Positions 1 through 6,683 of a stretch of DNA of 37,933 bases are shown in pieces. The stretch is from NCBI RefSeq assembly GCF_027490375.1, contig NZ_JAIXYH010000056.1:1-37933 (forward strand), given 5' to 3'. The stretch is from Flavobacterium sp. GTDB lineage: Bacteria > Bacteroidota > Bacteroidia > Flavobacteriales > Flavobacteriaceae. Within the stretch, counting starts at the first letter, position 1; each line of letters opens with the position of its first letter. The notes under the pieces were generated by a model that saw nothing but the letters and a program-made list of their open reading frames with translations, ran no database searches and was not told the DNA's origin. A program made the position numbers and the translations under genes.

Positions 1-11
1 AAAATGATTAG

Positions 12-32
12 CCTTCGACAGGCTCAGGCACC
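12..32. repeat. REP-like repeat, TTCGACAGGCTCAG family
   Basis: A copy of the core CTTCGACAGGCTCAGGCACC lies almost at the window start. The same 21-base string recurs exactly at 37655-37675, with further diverged copies to about 37830. It is intergenic. The arms CCT and AGG around the centre give it a weak palindrome of the kind seen in REP elements of Bacteroidota genomes. No function can be assigned. Confidence 0.7.
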
Positions 33-91
33 GGTCGATGATATGTGGGTTCAGTAGGACAAAACGATACATAAAGTGGTGAATTCATCAA

Positions 92-109
92 TCCCGATAG
101 CTATCGGGA
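92..109. repeat. Perfect 18-bp palindrome, REP-like
   Basis: TCCCGATAGCTATCGGGA is a perfect 9+9 palindrome located past the 3' end of the parDE pair. A related copy with the same left flank (ATCAATCCCGA) sits at 1946-1963 in another intergenic gap. It could be a REP-type dispersed element or part of a transcript end; there is no T-run directly after it on either strand. Confidence 0.6.
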
Positions 110-219
110 CTAGCTTCTAATAAAAATCGCTTCTAAAGAGGTCTTTTTCTGTTCAGATTTATACTTTTTATTTTTGAAAGAGGTTGGGGAACAGCTACGG
201 CTGTTACCTGCCGTTTCGT

Positions 220-513
220 TCACAGTTGATTACGAATTTCCATCATCTGATGAAGAACTCTAACAATTTCAACAACTCCATCTTCGGCTTTTCGGTAAAT
301 AATTAAATGTGATTTTATTCTGAATTGTCTGTAACCCAATTCAATATTACCAATGTCGTTTCCACCTTCAAAATCTTCAACGATATATTCAATTTCTAGA
401 TAGATTAGTCTGTAGTAATGGTTAGCTTGGTTGAGTGACCAATTTTCTAGAGTGTAAAGCCAAATTTTATCAATATCTTCTAGAGCTTTTGCGCTTATTT
501 CGGTATTCAACAT
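220..513 (-). CDS. parE: ParE/RelE-family toxin of a type II toxin-antitoxin system
   Basis: This is a 97-residue protein, the usual length for ParE. It has the family pattern of an N-terminal helix pair (ALEDIDKIWLYTLENW) followed by a beta-sheet core (GYRQFRIKSHLIIYRK) and a C-terminal strand ending in VRVLHQMMEIRNQL, close to the common ParE ending R-x-L-H-x-x-M. ParE proteins generally poison DNA gyrase, but activity here is inferred from the fold only. The ATG follows the parD stop directly (TGA-ATG), so the two are translationally coupled, antitoxin first. It appears intact. Confidence 0.88.
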   Translation of the reverse strand: MLNTEISAKALEDIDKIWLYTLENWSLNQANHYYRLIYLEIEYIVEDFEGGNDIGNIELGYRQFRIKSHLIIYRKAEDGVVEIVRVLHQMMEIRNQL

Positions 514-756
514 TCATAAGTATTTTTTATGAAGGCTTGCCAAATGAGCTTCGTGATCAAAATTTGAAATCATTCCACTTTTTTCACCGATTTCAATTTC
601 TTCTCTCAGTTTTTTAATTTTCTGTTCTTCCAATTCAAGTAATCTTAAGGCCGTTCTCACAACTTCACTAGCAGAACTGAAACGACCCGAAGAAATCTCT
701 TCGTTGATGAAGTTTTCGAAATAGTCTCCCAATAATATAGATGTGTTTTTAGCCAT
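514..756 (-). CDS. parD: ParD-family antitoxin with ribbon-helix-helix DNA-binding domain
   Basis: An 80-residue protein with the ParD/CC2985 pattern: a short N-terminal strand (NTSILLGDYFENFI), helices with SGRFSSASEVVRTALRLLELEE at about residues 22-43, and a charged C-terminal tail that would wrap the toxin. Ribbon-helix-helix antitoxins bind their own promoter. A 7+7 palindrome overlaps the predicted -7 box just upstream (779-793), in line with autorepression. It is the first gene of a two-gene operon with parE. Confidence 0.9.
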   Translation of the reverse strand: MAKNTSILLGDYFENFINEEISSGRFSSASEVVRTALRLLELEEQKIKKLREEIEIGEKSGMISNFDHEAHLASLHKKYL

Positions 757-772
757 GACATTTCCTTTTTTT

Positions 773-793
773 CAAAAATACCAATTATTGGTA
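773..793 (-). promoter_or_regulatory. Predicted parDE promoter and overlapping operator
   Basis: On the minus strand TATTTTTG (773-780) matches the Bacteroidota -7 box TAnnTTTG and lies 17 bases before the parD ATG. The palindrome TACCAAT-T-ATTGGTA (779-793) has perfect 7-bp arms and overlaps the upstream edge of that box. This is the arrangement expected for ParD autorepression. No convincing -33 element is seen; a TTTG lies 15 bases further upstream. Confidence 0.5.
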
Positions 794-1254
794 CGCAAAG
801 TTGTTTTCAGCAGCTTTTTTGAGAAATGGAAAGTAATTTTTTTAAGCTTTGCGTTATAGTGGGAAATGGAAGTACAAAAGCTGAATTTATTACTAAAGTT
901 TATTAAAGCACAAAGCTCCAAGTTTGCACGACACCCCGCCAGAGGCAAAACCTGTATGCCCTTTGCACAACTACCAACTAAAAGCACACATTAATCTCGG
1001 TAATCAAAAGTTTGATTTAAAACAAGGGAAAGTCCTTTTCGTCAATACGTGCTTTGAAGACGACAAAAACTCGATTTTAAACGCTAAAAATCTAATAGTT
1101 TTTAAAGATAACTAAAATATAAAACTGCTTTAATTCGATTTAAAGGAGGGCGTTTTGTGTTATTATTTTGAAGTAATTCTTGAGTGGGGTTGTTGGACGG
1201 TTTTGTGTGTAATAAGTCGTTTTTCTTCTATTGGTTTTTACTTTGCTTTTCAAG
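794..1254. other. Intergenic region without a supported gene
   Basis: No convincing gene is present. An 8-bp inverted repeat (ACGCAAAG at 793-800, CTTTGCGT at 847-854) is the only clear structure. A 63-codon frame on the plus strand at 924-1115 begins with TTG, has no recognisable domain, and was not accepted. The string TTTAAAGGAGGGCGTTTTG near 1132-1156 resembles the right edge of the attC-like element at 2575-2590 (GTTAAAGGGCGTTTTT). Confidence 0.5.
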
Positions 1255-1851
1255 TTACTTGAATTTTAGTGAATGAAAAGCAGGATCCATTAATTCGTCG
1301 TACCCGTCTTTTGTATCGGAAAGATAAAAGAAATATGCGTCTGCACAATTGTCTTTGTGAATAGCCACAATCATACAGTATTTATACTCTTGTCCAAATT
1401 CTTTTCCTACTTCAACAAAGGTAGTTGCACCCCAGTCGGCATTGAATTCTTGTTTTACAGCATGCTTGTCAAATACTGTCAATTCGGGTAATTGTCCGCC
1501 TGAAATATTTAAGGTTGTCACTTGTAGTAGAGAAGAATATAATTTGTTAGGATGAATATTTATCTCACCTCGATTCTTCTTCTTTTCCTTTTCGTTATAA
1601 TCACGAATTAAATTGTCCAAAGGTCTAATTGCATAACGAACTTCAAATTTCCTTTGAGGATACTTTATGGCATACTCGTAGTTCATTTCCAAGTTTTTAA
1701 TGATTTGTGTTTCTTCAAGTCCTGTCGGTTTTTGAAAAGTCAAGTTACCACGATCAAGCAAGTCCGTAAATGTTTTTGGTAATTTATCAGAACTAAATGA
1801 TGTCAGAATTAATAATAAAAGTCCCGCACGTAGTGTCTTAACTGTTTTCAT
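1255..1851 (-). CDS. Secreted protein of unknown function
   Basis: A 198-residue protein whose first 20 or so residues (MKTVKTLRAGLLLLILTSFS) look like a Sec signal peptide without a lipobox, so it should be periplasmic or exported. The mature part is mixed alpha/beta with a basic stretch EKEKKKNRGEINIHP near residue 90 and a C-terminal segment (YKYCMIVAIHKDNCADAYFFYLSD) reminiscent of a beta-sheet core. I do not recognise the family. It is monocistronic, with about 190 bp to the next gene upstream, in the AT-rich accessory stretch. Confidence 0.6.
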   Translation of the reverse strand: MKTVKTLRAGLLLLILTSFSSDKLPKTFTDLLDRGNLTFQKPTGLEETQIIKNLEMNYEYAIKYPQRKFEVRYAIRPLDNLIRDYNEKEKKKNRGEINIHPNKLYSSLLQVTTLNISGGQLPELTVFDKHAVKQEFNADWGATTFVEVGKEFGQEYKYCMIVAIHKDNCADAYFFYLSDTKDGYDELMDPAFHSLKFK

Positions 1852-1945
1852 TGTTTGTTAGTGTTTTGTGGTCGCTTTAACATAACTAATAGCGTTTTTT
1901 CAATTTGCTAATGCGGATTTTCAGCACTATACTTCATTAGATGAT

Positions 1946-1963
1946 CAATCCCGAAAGCTTTCG
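1946..1963. repeat. Diverged copy of the TCCCGATAGCTATCGGGA repeat
   Basis: AATCCCGAAAGCTTTCG shares the left flank ATCAATCCCGA with the element at 87-109, and its centre CGAAAGCTTTCG (1952-1963) is a perfect palindrome. The right half has lost the final GGGA. It lies in the gap between two minus-strand hypothetical genes. Confidence 0.5.
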
Positions 1964-2014
1964 AGCTGAATTGAGCACCTCACTATCCTAGAAGCTTTAA
2001 TCTCTCGCTATTGC

Positions 2015-2038
2015 AAAACGCCTGTTCTGTGGCGTTTT
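2015..2038 (-). terminator. Hairpin terminator after the 122-residue gene
   Basis: AAAACGCC (2015-2022) and GGCGTTTT (2031-2038) form an 8-bp stem with an 8-nt loop. It starts 1 nt beyond the TAG stop of the gene at 2040-2408, and reading on the minus strand the right arm ends in a short T-run. The A/T ends make it potentially bidirectional. Confidence 0.55.
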
Positions 2039-2039
2039 T

Positions 2040-2408
2040 CTATTCTTGTTTATACAAAATTTCAAAGTCGTTACCAAGTATAGTCGATATTTCTTTGTGC
2101 AATTCTCTTGTCTGTGAATGGAAATTGTCCCATTGTGTTTTGTCCCACAAAGTATCTCCTGCTGGGTCTTCCCAATTTATACTTTCGCTATACAATTTGT
2201 CGAGTTCCAATACTTTTTGTCTTGTCGAATTTGGTAATTTAATTCTTGCTTGCTGATTAACTTTTCCATTCGCATCGAAAATTTCAGCGTCTAAAGTTCC
2301 AACATCAAATTTTTTATACGCAGCGTCATTGTCACACCACAGACAACCACCGCAACCATAGTCGAAAAAGAAACGTAGTCTATATGTTGGTGTTTTTTCG
2401 TTCTTCAT
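2040..2408 (-). CDS. Conserved hypothetical cytosolic protein, immunity-protein-like
   Basis: A 122-residue soluble protein with no signal peptide. The N-terminal half has a Cys-rich, Gly-rich motif FFFDYGCGGCLWCDNDAA at about residues 13-30, followed by VGTLDAEIFD. The C-terminal half is helical and acidic with several Trp (INWEDPAGDTLWDKTQWDNFHSQ). Small stand-alone proteins of this type are often found among predicted immunity genes, but no family is assigned with certainty. The three Cys could bind a metal. A hairpin terminator follows the stop codon. Confidence 0.6.
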   Translation of the reverse strand: MKNEKTPTYRLRFFFDYGCGGCLWCDNDAAYKKFDVGTLDAEIFDANGKVNQQARIKLPNSTRQKVLELDKLYSESINWEDPAGDTLWDKTQWDNFHSQTRELHKEISTILGNDFEILYKQE

Positions 2409-2449
2409 TTAGGAGTCTGTTGTTACGTTTGGGTTGTCTTTAAAATTGT

Positions 2450-2581
2450 ATTTAACGATTTACCTCGTCAAGAAGCTGGCGATTTCGGAGCACAAAACGA
2501 TCTGCCACTACAGAACTTGATACGAAGCAAAAGGCTTCATTTAACCACTGAAACGCCAGTTTCTTGTAGGTGCTGTTAAAG
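2450..2581 (-). repeat. attC-like imperfect palindrome
   Basis: Outer boxes ATTTAAC (2450-2456, fits RYYYAAC) and GTTAAAG (2575-2581, fits GTTRRRY except the last base) pair over 6 bp. ACCT (2462-2465) pairs with AGGT (2568-2571), and a 13-bp helix with one G.T pair joins 2469-2481 and 2554-2566. The strands between boxes differ in length, leaving bulges, and a small hairpin GAAGC-N5-GCTTC (2524-2538) lies in the terminal part. Length and layout match integron recombination sites. It separates two minus-strand genes as in a cassette array. No integrase is in the window and only this one gap shows it clearly. Confidence 0.4.
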
Positions 2582-2618
2582 GGCGTTTTTCTCTTGATAT
2601 ATATGTTTGTTTGAAATG

Positions 2619-3164
2619 TCAAAGGGTGTAAATATTATAAATCAAAATTGTTAGTCCGCCTGCTAAATATGTAAACATATTAACCAATACAGTTCCTAAA
2701 ATTATTTTCTTGACTGCAAAATATCTTTTAATTACAAGAATGTTAAAAAGTCCTTCAACAATCACACTTCCAATAAATGTTGAAATGAATAGGAATAGTG
2801 TTCTATCAAGCCTTATGTCTCCGTGATAATGGTCTACAGGTATCCAGTTTAATAAATGTCCGCCACCACTTTCTTCGTCTAGCAGCAAATAGCCAATAAT
2901 TGTCGTTATAACATTTGAAACTATTACTGTCGTAAATATTGTTTTGTGTCGCCAACTTTTCGTCAAATATTTTGAAAGCAAAAAACTTTCAGTTATTAAA
3001 ACAAAAACTAAAAATGTCCAGCCAAACAAACTTGGCAAAAATTGTCCTACTAAAATGTCAAGTAAAATCATTTGTCTAATAATGTCATTCTGATGTCGCC
3101 CTAAAATGCCCTGTAACTCAACAATTGGCGAAATCCCCTCCCCTTTTTCAATTCTCAAAAACAC
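2619..3164 (-). CDS. Polytopic membrane protein of unknown function
   Basis: The reading frame gives up to 181 residues. The first codon at 3164 is GTG; an internal ATG at 3071 would give 150 residues beginning MILLDILVGQFLPSLF, which starts directly with a membrane segment and is equally plausible. Four or five hydrophobic segments are visible (about residues 42-62, 76-96, 122-142, 155-178 of the long form), with a polar loop DEESGGGHLLNWIPVDHYHGD between segments two and three. I do not recognise the family. It lies upstream of the attC-like element on its own strand. Confidence 0.55.
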   Translation of the reverse strand: MFLRIEKGEGISPIVELQGILGRHQNDIIRQMILLDILVGQFLPSLFGWTFLVFVLITESFLLSKYLTKSWRHKTIFTTVIVSNVITTIIGYLLLDEESGGGHLLNWIPVDHYHGDIRLDRTLFLFISTFIGSVIVEGLFNILVIKRYFAVKKIILGTVLVNMFTYLAGGLTILIYNIYTL

Positions 3165-3269
3165 ACTTAAATTATTTAATCACAGCTAATTGCAGCGATA
3201 AATTTATGCGCATTTTTAATCTGTTAAATTGAACCCTTTTTTCGTCTTTTATCTTCATCGAATATACAC

Positions 3270-3441
3270 TTTTTCCACCAAACGTTAGTAACGTCTGCCC
3301 TAGCCCCGATGGCAGCGGCAGCCCGCAAGAAAAATGGGGCTACGTGAACCGCGGCTGCAGTGGCGCCACCAGAAGCCCACTACAGACCGTGTGAACGCGA
3401 CCCATTTTTTGCGGACTATAGCGGACAGCGGGAAGGAGCTA
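3270..3441 (+). repeat. GC-rich hairpin repeat element, copy A
   Basis: It begins TTTTCCACC-AAACGTTAGTAACG and contains TAGCCCCGA, AAAAATGGGGCTA and, about 60 bases later, CCCATTTTTT, so TAGCCCC can pair with GGGGCTA or AAAAATGGG with CCCATTTTT. It ends in GCGGACAGCGGGA. Copy B at 35275-35454 shares the same start and the same pairing plan with compensated bases. It is much richer in G+C than its surroundings and is followed at once by an A-rich microsatellite. A short frame over it (3334-3555) is low-complexity and not a gene. Confidence 0.65.
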
Positions 3442-3562
3442 GAAAAGATAGAAAAGCGAAAAAATAGAAAAAAGCTAAAAAATAGAAAGAAGCAAAAGAA
3501 GCAAAAGAAGCAAAAGAAGCGAAAAAAGCGAAAGAAGCTAAACGCTAAACGCTAAACGCTAA
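3442..3562 (+). repeat. A-rich degenerate tandem repeat
   Basis: A run of GAAAA/TAGAAA motifs passes into a 9-bp unit AAGCAAAAG repeated three times exactly and then with substitutions (3490s-3530s), and ends with the 7-bp unit GCTAAAC three times (3543-3560 region). It stops 15 nt short of the TAG stop of the gene at 3578-4597, on whose 3' side it lies. The layout is the same as beside copy B of the hairpin element. Confidence 0.75.
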
Positions 3563-3577
3563 TTTCCCTTTCTAGTG

Positions 3578-4597
3578 CTAGTGTATCACAACGTTATCAA
3601 GTTTCACCTCTAATAGTTTTTGCAAGTTGCCTATTTTCGTACTGCTATCGGCTAGTACATAGGAACAGTTTCCATCAACACAAACTCGCATTTTCAACTC
3701 GGTTAGATTGTCGTAAATGGTGTAAGTTGTTTTCCCAGATGAAAAAGTTAACGATTGATTATTTGCCGAAGTATCGTAGCTGAAATCCGGATTTTTATAG
3801 ATGGTTTCTACTGGGAAAGAAAACTCGACCGTCTTGTCTGCTTGCAGTATAGCACAATTTAATGTGCGATCGTTACAATTAAAGAGTATTACATTTTTCC
3901 CGCTTTCAGGAATCATAAATGAGAGTACTACTTTTATTCCTTCTCGATTTACATCTATCGTTTTTACTGTTTGCGCCCGCATTTGTGTACCGTTTCTTGT
4001 CTCTACTGTAATCGTGTTATAAGCCATTTCATTTTGCTCAGTCACAACTTTTATGGCTTTCGGTATATTTTTCTCAACAACAAATTCGGAAAATGCGTGC
4101 ATGCAACAACCACTTTTGGTGAAGGTATTTAGCGTCTTTGATTCCGAATTAACTTCAAACATTCCGCAATATTCTTGTGTTAAACGAGTGAATGCTTTGC
4201 TGTAGGAAAAGCCCTTTTTTGTGGCTAGGTAAATCTTGAAAGAAGGCCCGTGATAACAACTATTTTGTCCGTCACAAATGGCGAAATCTTTCTTGTTGTC
4301 AAAGTTATAGTCGCCGTACATGATTAAACTTTGTTCTCCGTACGGCAGTGAACGTATGTTAGCAACCAATTTACCTTGATGCAGGTTTGTTGCCAACTCG
4401 TCTGAATCAACACGGAGAATCTCTTTATTTAGCTTTTTACTAAAAATAGCCACAGATCCTGCACTGAAAATTTCTGTGGTATCGTTTATCTGAACTTTAC
4501 CATAGTAATCGTCCGAAAAACCATCAACGATAAACGTGGTTTGTGCTGAAGTGAGCTGAACAAAAGTGAAAAGAATACCTATTCTTAAGTATCTCAT
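3578..4597 (-). CDS. Secreted XAC2610-related protein
   Basis: A 339-residue protein with a signal peptide (MRYLRIGILFTFVQLTSAQ). The central region has YGDYNFDNKKDFAICDG (about 94-110), a calcium-loop-like D-x-N-x-D-x-x-D pattern. It is followed by NSCYHGPSFKIYLATKKGFSYS, LTQEYCGMFEV and TKSGCCMHAFSEFVV, the succession typical of XAC2610-related proteins. In Xanthomonas, XAC2610 is an immunity protein against a secreted lysozyme-type effector. Whether this distant relative does the same is inference. The C-terminal 140 residues are beta-rich with paired Cys and not recognised. The downstream lipoprotein-type gene at 4648 is on the same strand, 50 bp upstream of this start. Confidence 0.6.
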   Translation of the reverse strand: MRYLRIGILFTFVQLTSAQTTFIVDGFSDDYYGKVQINDTTEIFSAGSVAIFSKKLNKEILRVDSDELATNLHQGKLVANIRSLPYGEQSLIMYGDYNFDNKKDFAICDGQNSCYHGPSFKIYLATKKGFSYSKAFTRLTQEYCGMFEVNSESKTLNTFTKSGCCMHAFSEFVVEKNIPKAIKVVTEQNEMAYNTITVETRNGTQMRAQTVKTIDVNREGIKVVLSFMIPESGKNVILFNCNDRTLNCAILQADKTVEFSFPVETIYKNPDFSYDTSANNQSLTFSSGKTTYTIYDNLTELKMRVCVDGNCSYVLADSSTKIGNLQKLLEVKLDNVVIH

Positions 4598-4647
4598 GGT
4601 TTGATATGCAAAAGGTTTTCTGAAAAAAGATTAGTGAAAATACTGCT

Positions 4648-5007
4648 TTATTTCTGATGCAGCAACGTAAGCACCTCTTTAACACCCGATCTACTCATGA
4701 CAAACTGAAGTGTGTCACGATTCAAAACAGTAATCTCTACACCAATTTCCATTTTGCCTTCAGGCGTCGAATACAGTGTACCTTCGGCAATTTGATACAC
4801 CCCAGATTCTTCGAGATCACCTATTTTGGAGGTGTACGTTTTATCTTTTCTAAATTCAAAAAACACATTATTGTTGCACTTATCTTCGCCGGTAGATTCA
4901 ATAATCCAATTTGAGCATTTCCACTTTCCAGCAATGTTTTCGTAGTCTTTTGTATTTGAGCACGAATACAGTACAAATCCGATTAAAAGAACAAGTAGTT
5001 TTTTCAT
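4648..5007 (-). CDS. Small lipocalin-like lipoprotein
   Basis: A 119-residue protein with a lipoprotein signal peptide (MKKLLVLLIGFVLYSC, lipid Cys16). The mature part opens with IAGKWKCSNWIIEST, the G-x-W of lipocalin-like domains, then strands with FFEFRKDKTYTSKIGDLEESGVYQI and ITVLNRDTLQFVM. This is the usual layout of the small Bacteroidota lipocalin-like outer-membrane lipoproteins of unknown ligand. It is followed by the XAC2610-related gene after 50 nt and may be cotranscribed with it. Confidence 0.65.
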   Translation of the reverse strand: MKKLLVLLIGFVLYSCSNTKDYENIAGKWKCSNWIIESTGEDKCNNNVFFEFRKDKTYTSKIGDLEESGVYQIAEGTLYSTPEGKMEIGVEITVLNRDTLQFVMSRSGVKEVLTLLHQK

Positions 5008-5403
5008 AAGTTATGATTTAGTTGGTTATAAGTTAAAAGGTAATCGTAAATTTATTAAGTGTTAGTCAAATTACTGTTGTACAAACGAGTAAAAGCACGT
5101 AAAACAATCTTTTTCTCCAAAGGAGTACTCGCTTGTTATAATTTGCTTTAAATATTGATATTCATACACATTAACGAGTTAGCACTGCATCAACTATAAC
5201 TCAAAATGCTACAATTTATTATCTTAAATATTCAGAAAATTTTAACAGAAATGCTGTACGCTAAAATTACTAACTGATGCTAAAAATGCGACAAAAAAGC
5301 ATGCTGCATGATTAGAAAATTACTGAACTCCACGCAACGAATTTCCAGTTCAAACGGCTGTATGTTTTATAGGCGATTACTCAGAGTAAACTTAACCGTA
5401 TAG
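5008..5403. other. Long AT-rich intergenic region with inverted repeats
   Basis: No gene is supported. ACAAACGAGTA (5081-5091) pairs with TACTCGCTTGT (5125-5135) with one G.T, and encloses a CTCC-AAA-GGAG hairpin (5115-5125), making a nested structure upstream of the lipoprotein gene. Further on are short motifs such as TAACGAGTTAGC (near 5173). Nothing else was recognised. Confidence 0.4.
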
Positions 5404-5937
5404 TTAAAAGCTAAGCTGAGAAATAATTTTTACCATTTTCCACTGGTTGTTCGGTTCTTGTTGATAAATCGCGTACAAATTTTTATGACAATAATTCTCT
5501 TTGCAGGAGATATTAGACCTAAACAAGCAGTATTTTCTATCCTTTGAGAAAATAGGAACTGAAAACTCATGATACTGTTGCGAAGTGTTGCGAAGTGTAT
5601 CAGGATCAAACAAAGGCAGATTGTAAATTCTTGAATTCCAATACGATTTATCATTCCAAAATTTAATTTGTTTATTTATTGTATCCAAATCAGCTTTTGA
5701 AAAAAACGGTTCCAATTTAAATCGTTCGACCATTTCGGGGCTTAAAGTATCTAGTTTTAGTAAATTTTTGGAAACAAGTCTTTTCGAAAAATCAGTTGAA
5801 ACTCCCAAGTTTTTCTGCGCCGCTTGCGAATGCCAAGTAAGAAATTGATTAACTCCAGATTTCTGGCGTTCCTGACATCGCACACCTGTAAATAAACAAA
5901 AAGCAACATAAAATAAAATGCTTGCAATTTTTTTCAT
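5404..5937 (-). CDS. Exported protein of unknown function
   Basis: Starting at the ATG at 5937 gives 177 residues (MKKIASILFYVAFCLF...). The longer frame to 5964 begins with TTG and adds residues ahead of the signal peptide, so it was not used. The hydrophobic segment is followed by GVRCQERQ; the Arg before Cys makes a classical lipobox doubtful. The mature part is polar with FLTWHSQAAQKNLGVSTDFSKRL and C-terminal Cys residues in SNISCKENYCHKNLYAIYQQ. No family is recognised. It is single and surrounded by long intergenic gaps. Confidence 0.55.
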   Translation of the reverse strand: MKKIASILFYVAFCLFTGVRCQERQKSGVNQFLTWHSQAAQKNLGVSTDFSKRLVSKNLLKLDTLSPEMVERFKLEPFFSKADLDTINKQIKFWNDKSYWNSRIYNLPLFDPDTLRNTSQQYHEFSVPIFSKDRKYCLFRSNISCKENYCHKNLYAIYQQEPNNQWKMVKIISQLSF

Positions 5938-6123
5938 TTTTTTAAAAACCAAATACGTTAACAAAGAAAGCTAATCTTCATTAAAACAGATGATCAATGC
6001 TATTTTTTTAAATTAGAATATGTTGTTAAAAAATCGGCACTAGAATTATTGATTATTCAGAGAAGTACAAAATATAAATATTAGAAAAACACTAACTTAG
6101 ATTTTAGTATAAAACACTTTTCT

Positions 6124-6645
6124 ATGGAGTTTAATCAATCAAAACTGATAAAGTACCACAAAGCTACCAGAATACTGCTGGGAGCATTAGCATTGTTTAT
6201 CAATACACTACTTCTTGATCGGTTTGTGTTACCTACTAAAGAAACTCCAGATCGCATTTTTAGCTACATCAGCTTTTCTAACAGCACAAATACGTACACT
6301 GGTACGAACAAATATTATAAAGGGTATAAGTTTTTAACCGACAAAGGATTTGAATTTTCAACTGAAAACGCGGCTATATCAAATCCCAGAATAACCATAA
6401 CCCACACATTCCTGTTTAAAAATGTAATTGGCGTTTATTCCGATGACAACGACTATTCCCAACATCTAGTATCATCCGTAAACGGTTTTATGCTGTACCT
6501 CTACGCCATGTTGGGCATTTCTTCGCTAATAAGCTTTTGTTTCTTACAATTTAGCAAAAAACTAACTGTTAACGGGTTTTATAATGCCATTCTCATTAAT
6601 GCCATGATTATTTTTTGGATTCTTTGGCTTACTTGGAAAACCTAA
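6124..6645 (+). CDS. Membrane protein of unknown function
   Basis: A 173-residue protein with a hydrophobic segment near the N-terminus (ILLGALALFINTLLL, about 17-31), an extracytoplasmic domain of about 95 residues, and two C-terminal segments (MLYLYAMLGISSLISFCFL and AILINAMIIFWILWLTW). The fold is not recognised. It is the only plus-strand gene in the first 13 kb and converges on ccsBA with 38 nt between the stop codons. That gap holds the palindrome AAACAGCTGTTT (6645-6656). Confidence 0.6.
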   Translation: MEFNQSKLIKYHKATRILLGALALFINTLLLDRFVLPTKETPDRIFSYISFSNSTNTYTGTNKYYKGYKFLTDKGFEFSTENAAISNPRITITHTFLFKNVIGVYSDDNDYSQHLVSSVNGFMLYLYAMLGISSLISFCFLQFSKKLTVNGFYNAILINAMIIFWILWLTWKT

Positions 6646-6683
6646 AACAGCTGTTTCTCGCTGTTAATTGTGAACCAATCAAT

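Noticed and set aside
924..1115. 63-codon plus-strand frame between parD and the first hypothetical gene
   Set aside because: It starts with TTG, has no recognisable domain or promoter, and its composition is like the surrounding non-coding DNA.
1875..2027. Second attC-like site in the gap after the secreted hypothetical gene
   Set aside because: AATAGCG/CGCTATT can pair and CTTTAAC is present, but there is no GTTRRRY box at the other end; the structure is better explained by the terminator hairpin at 2015-2038.
3334..3555. Lys-rich frame of 73 codons
   Set aside because: It is a translation of the GC-rich element and the A-rich microsatellite; the repeated Lys/Arg/Gln pattern comes from the DNA repeat.
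5081..5135. Nested inverted repeat as terminator or riboswitch
   Set aside because: No T-run on either strand and no resemblance to a known riboswitch; described only as intergenic structure.
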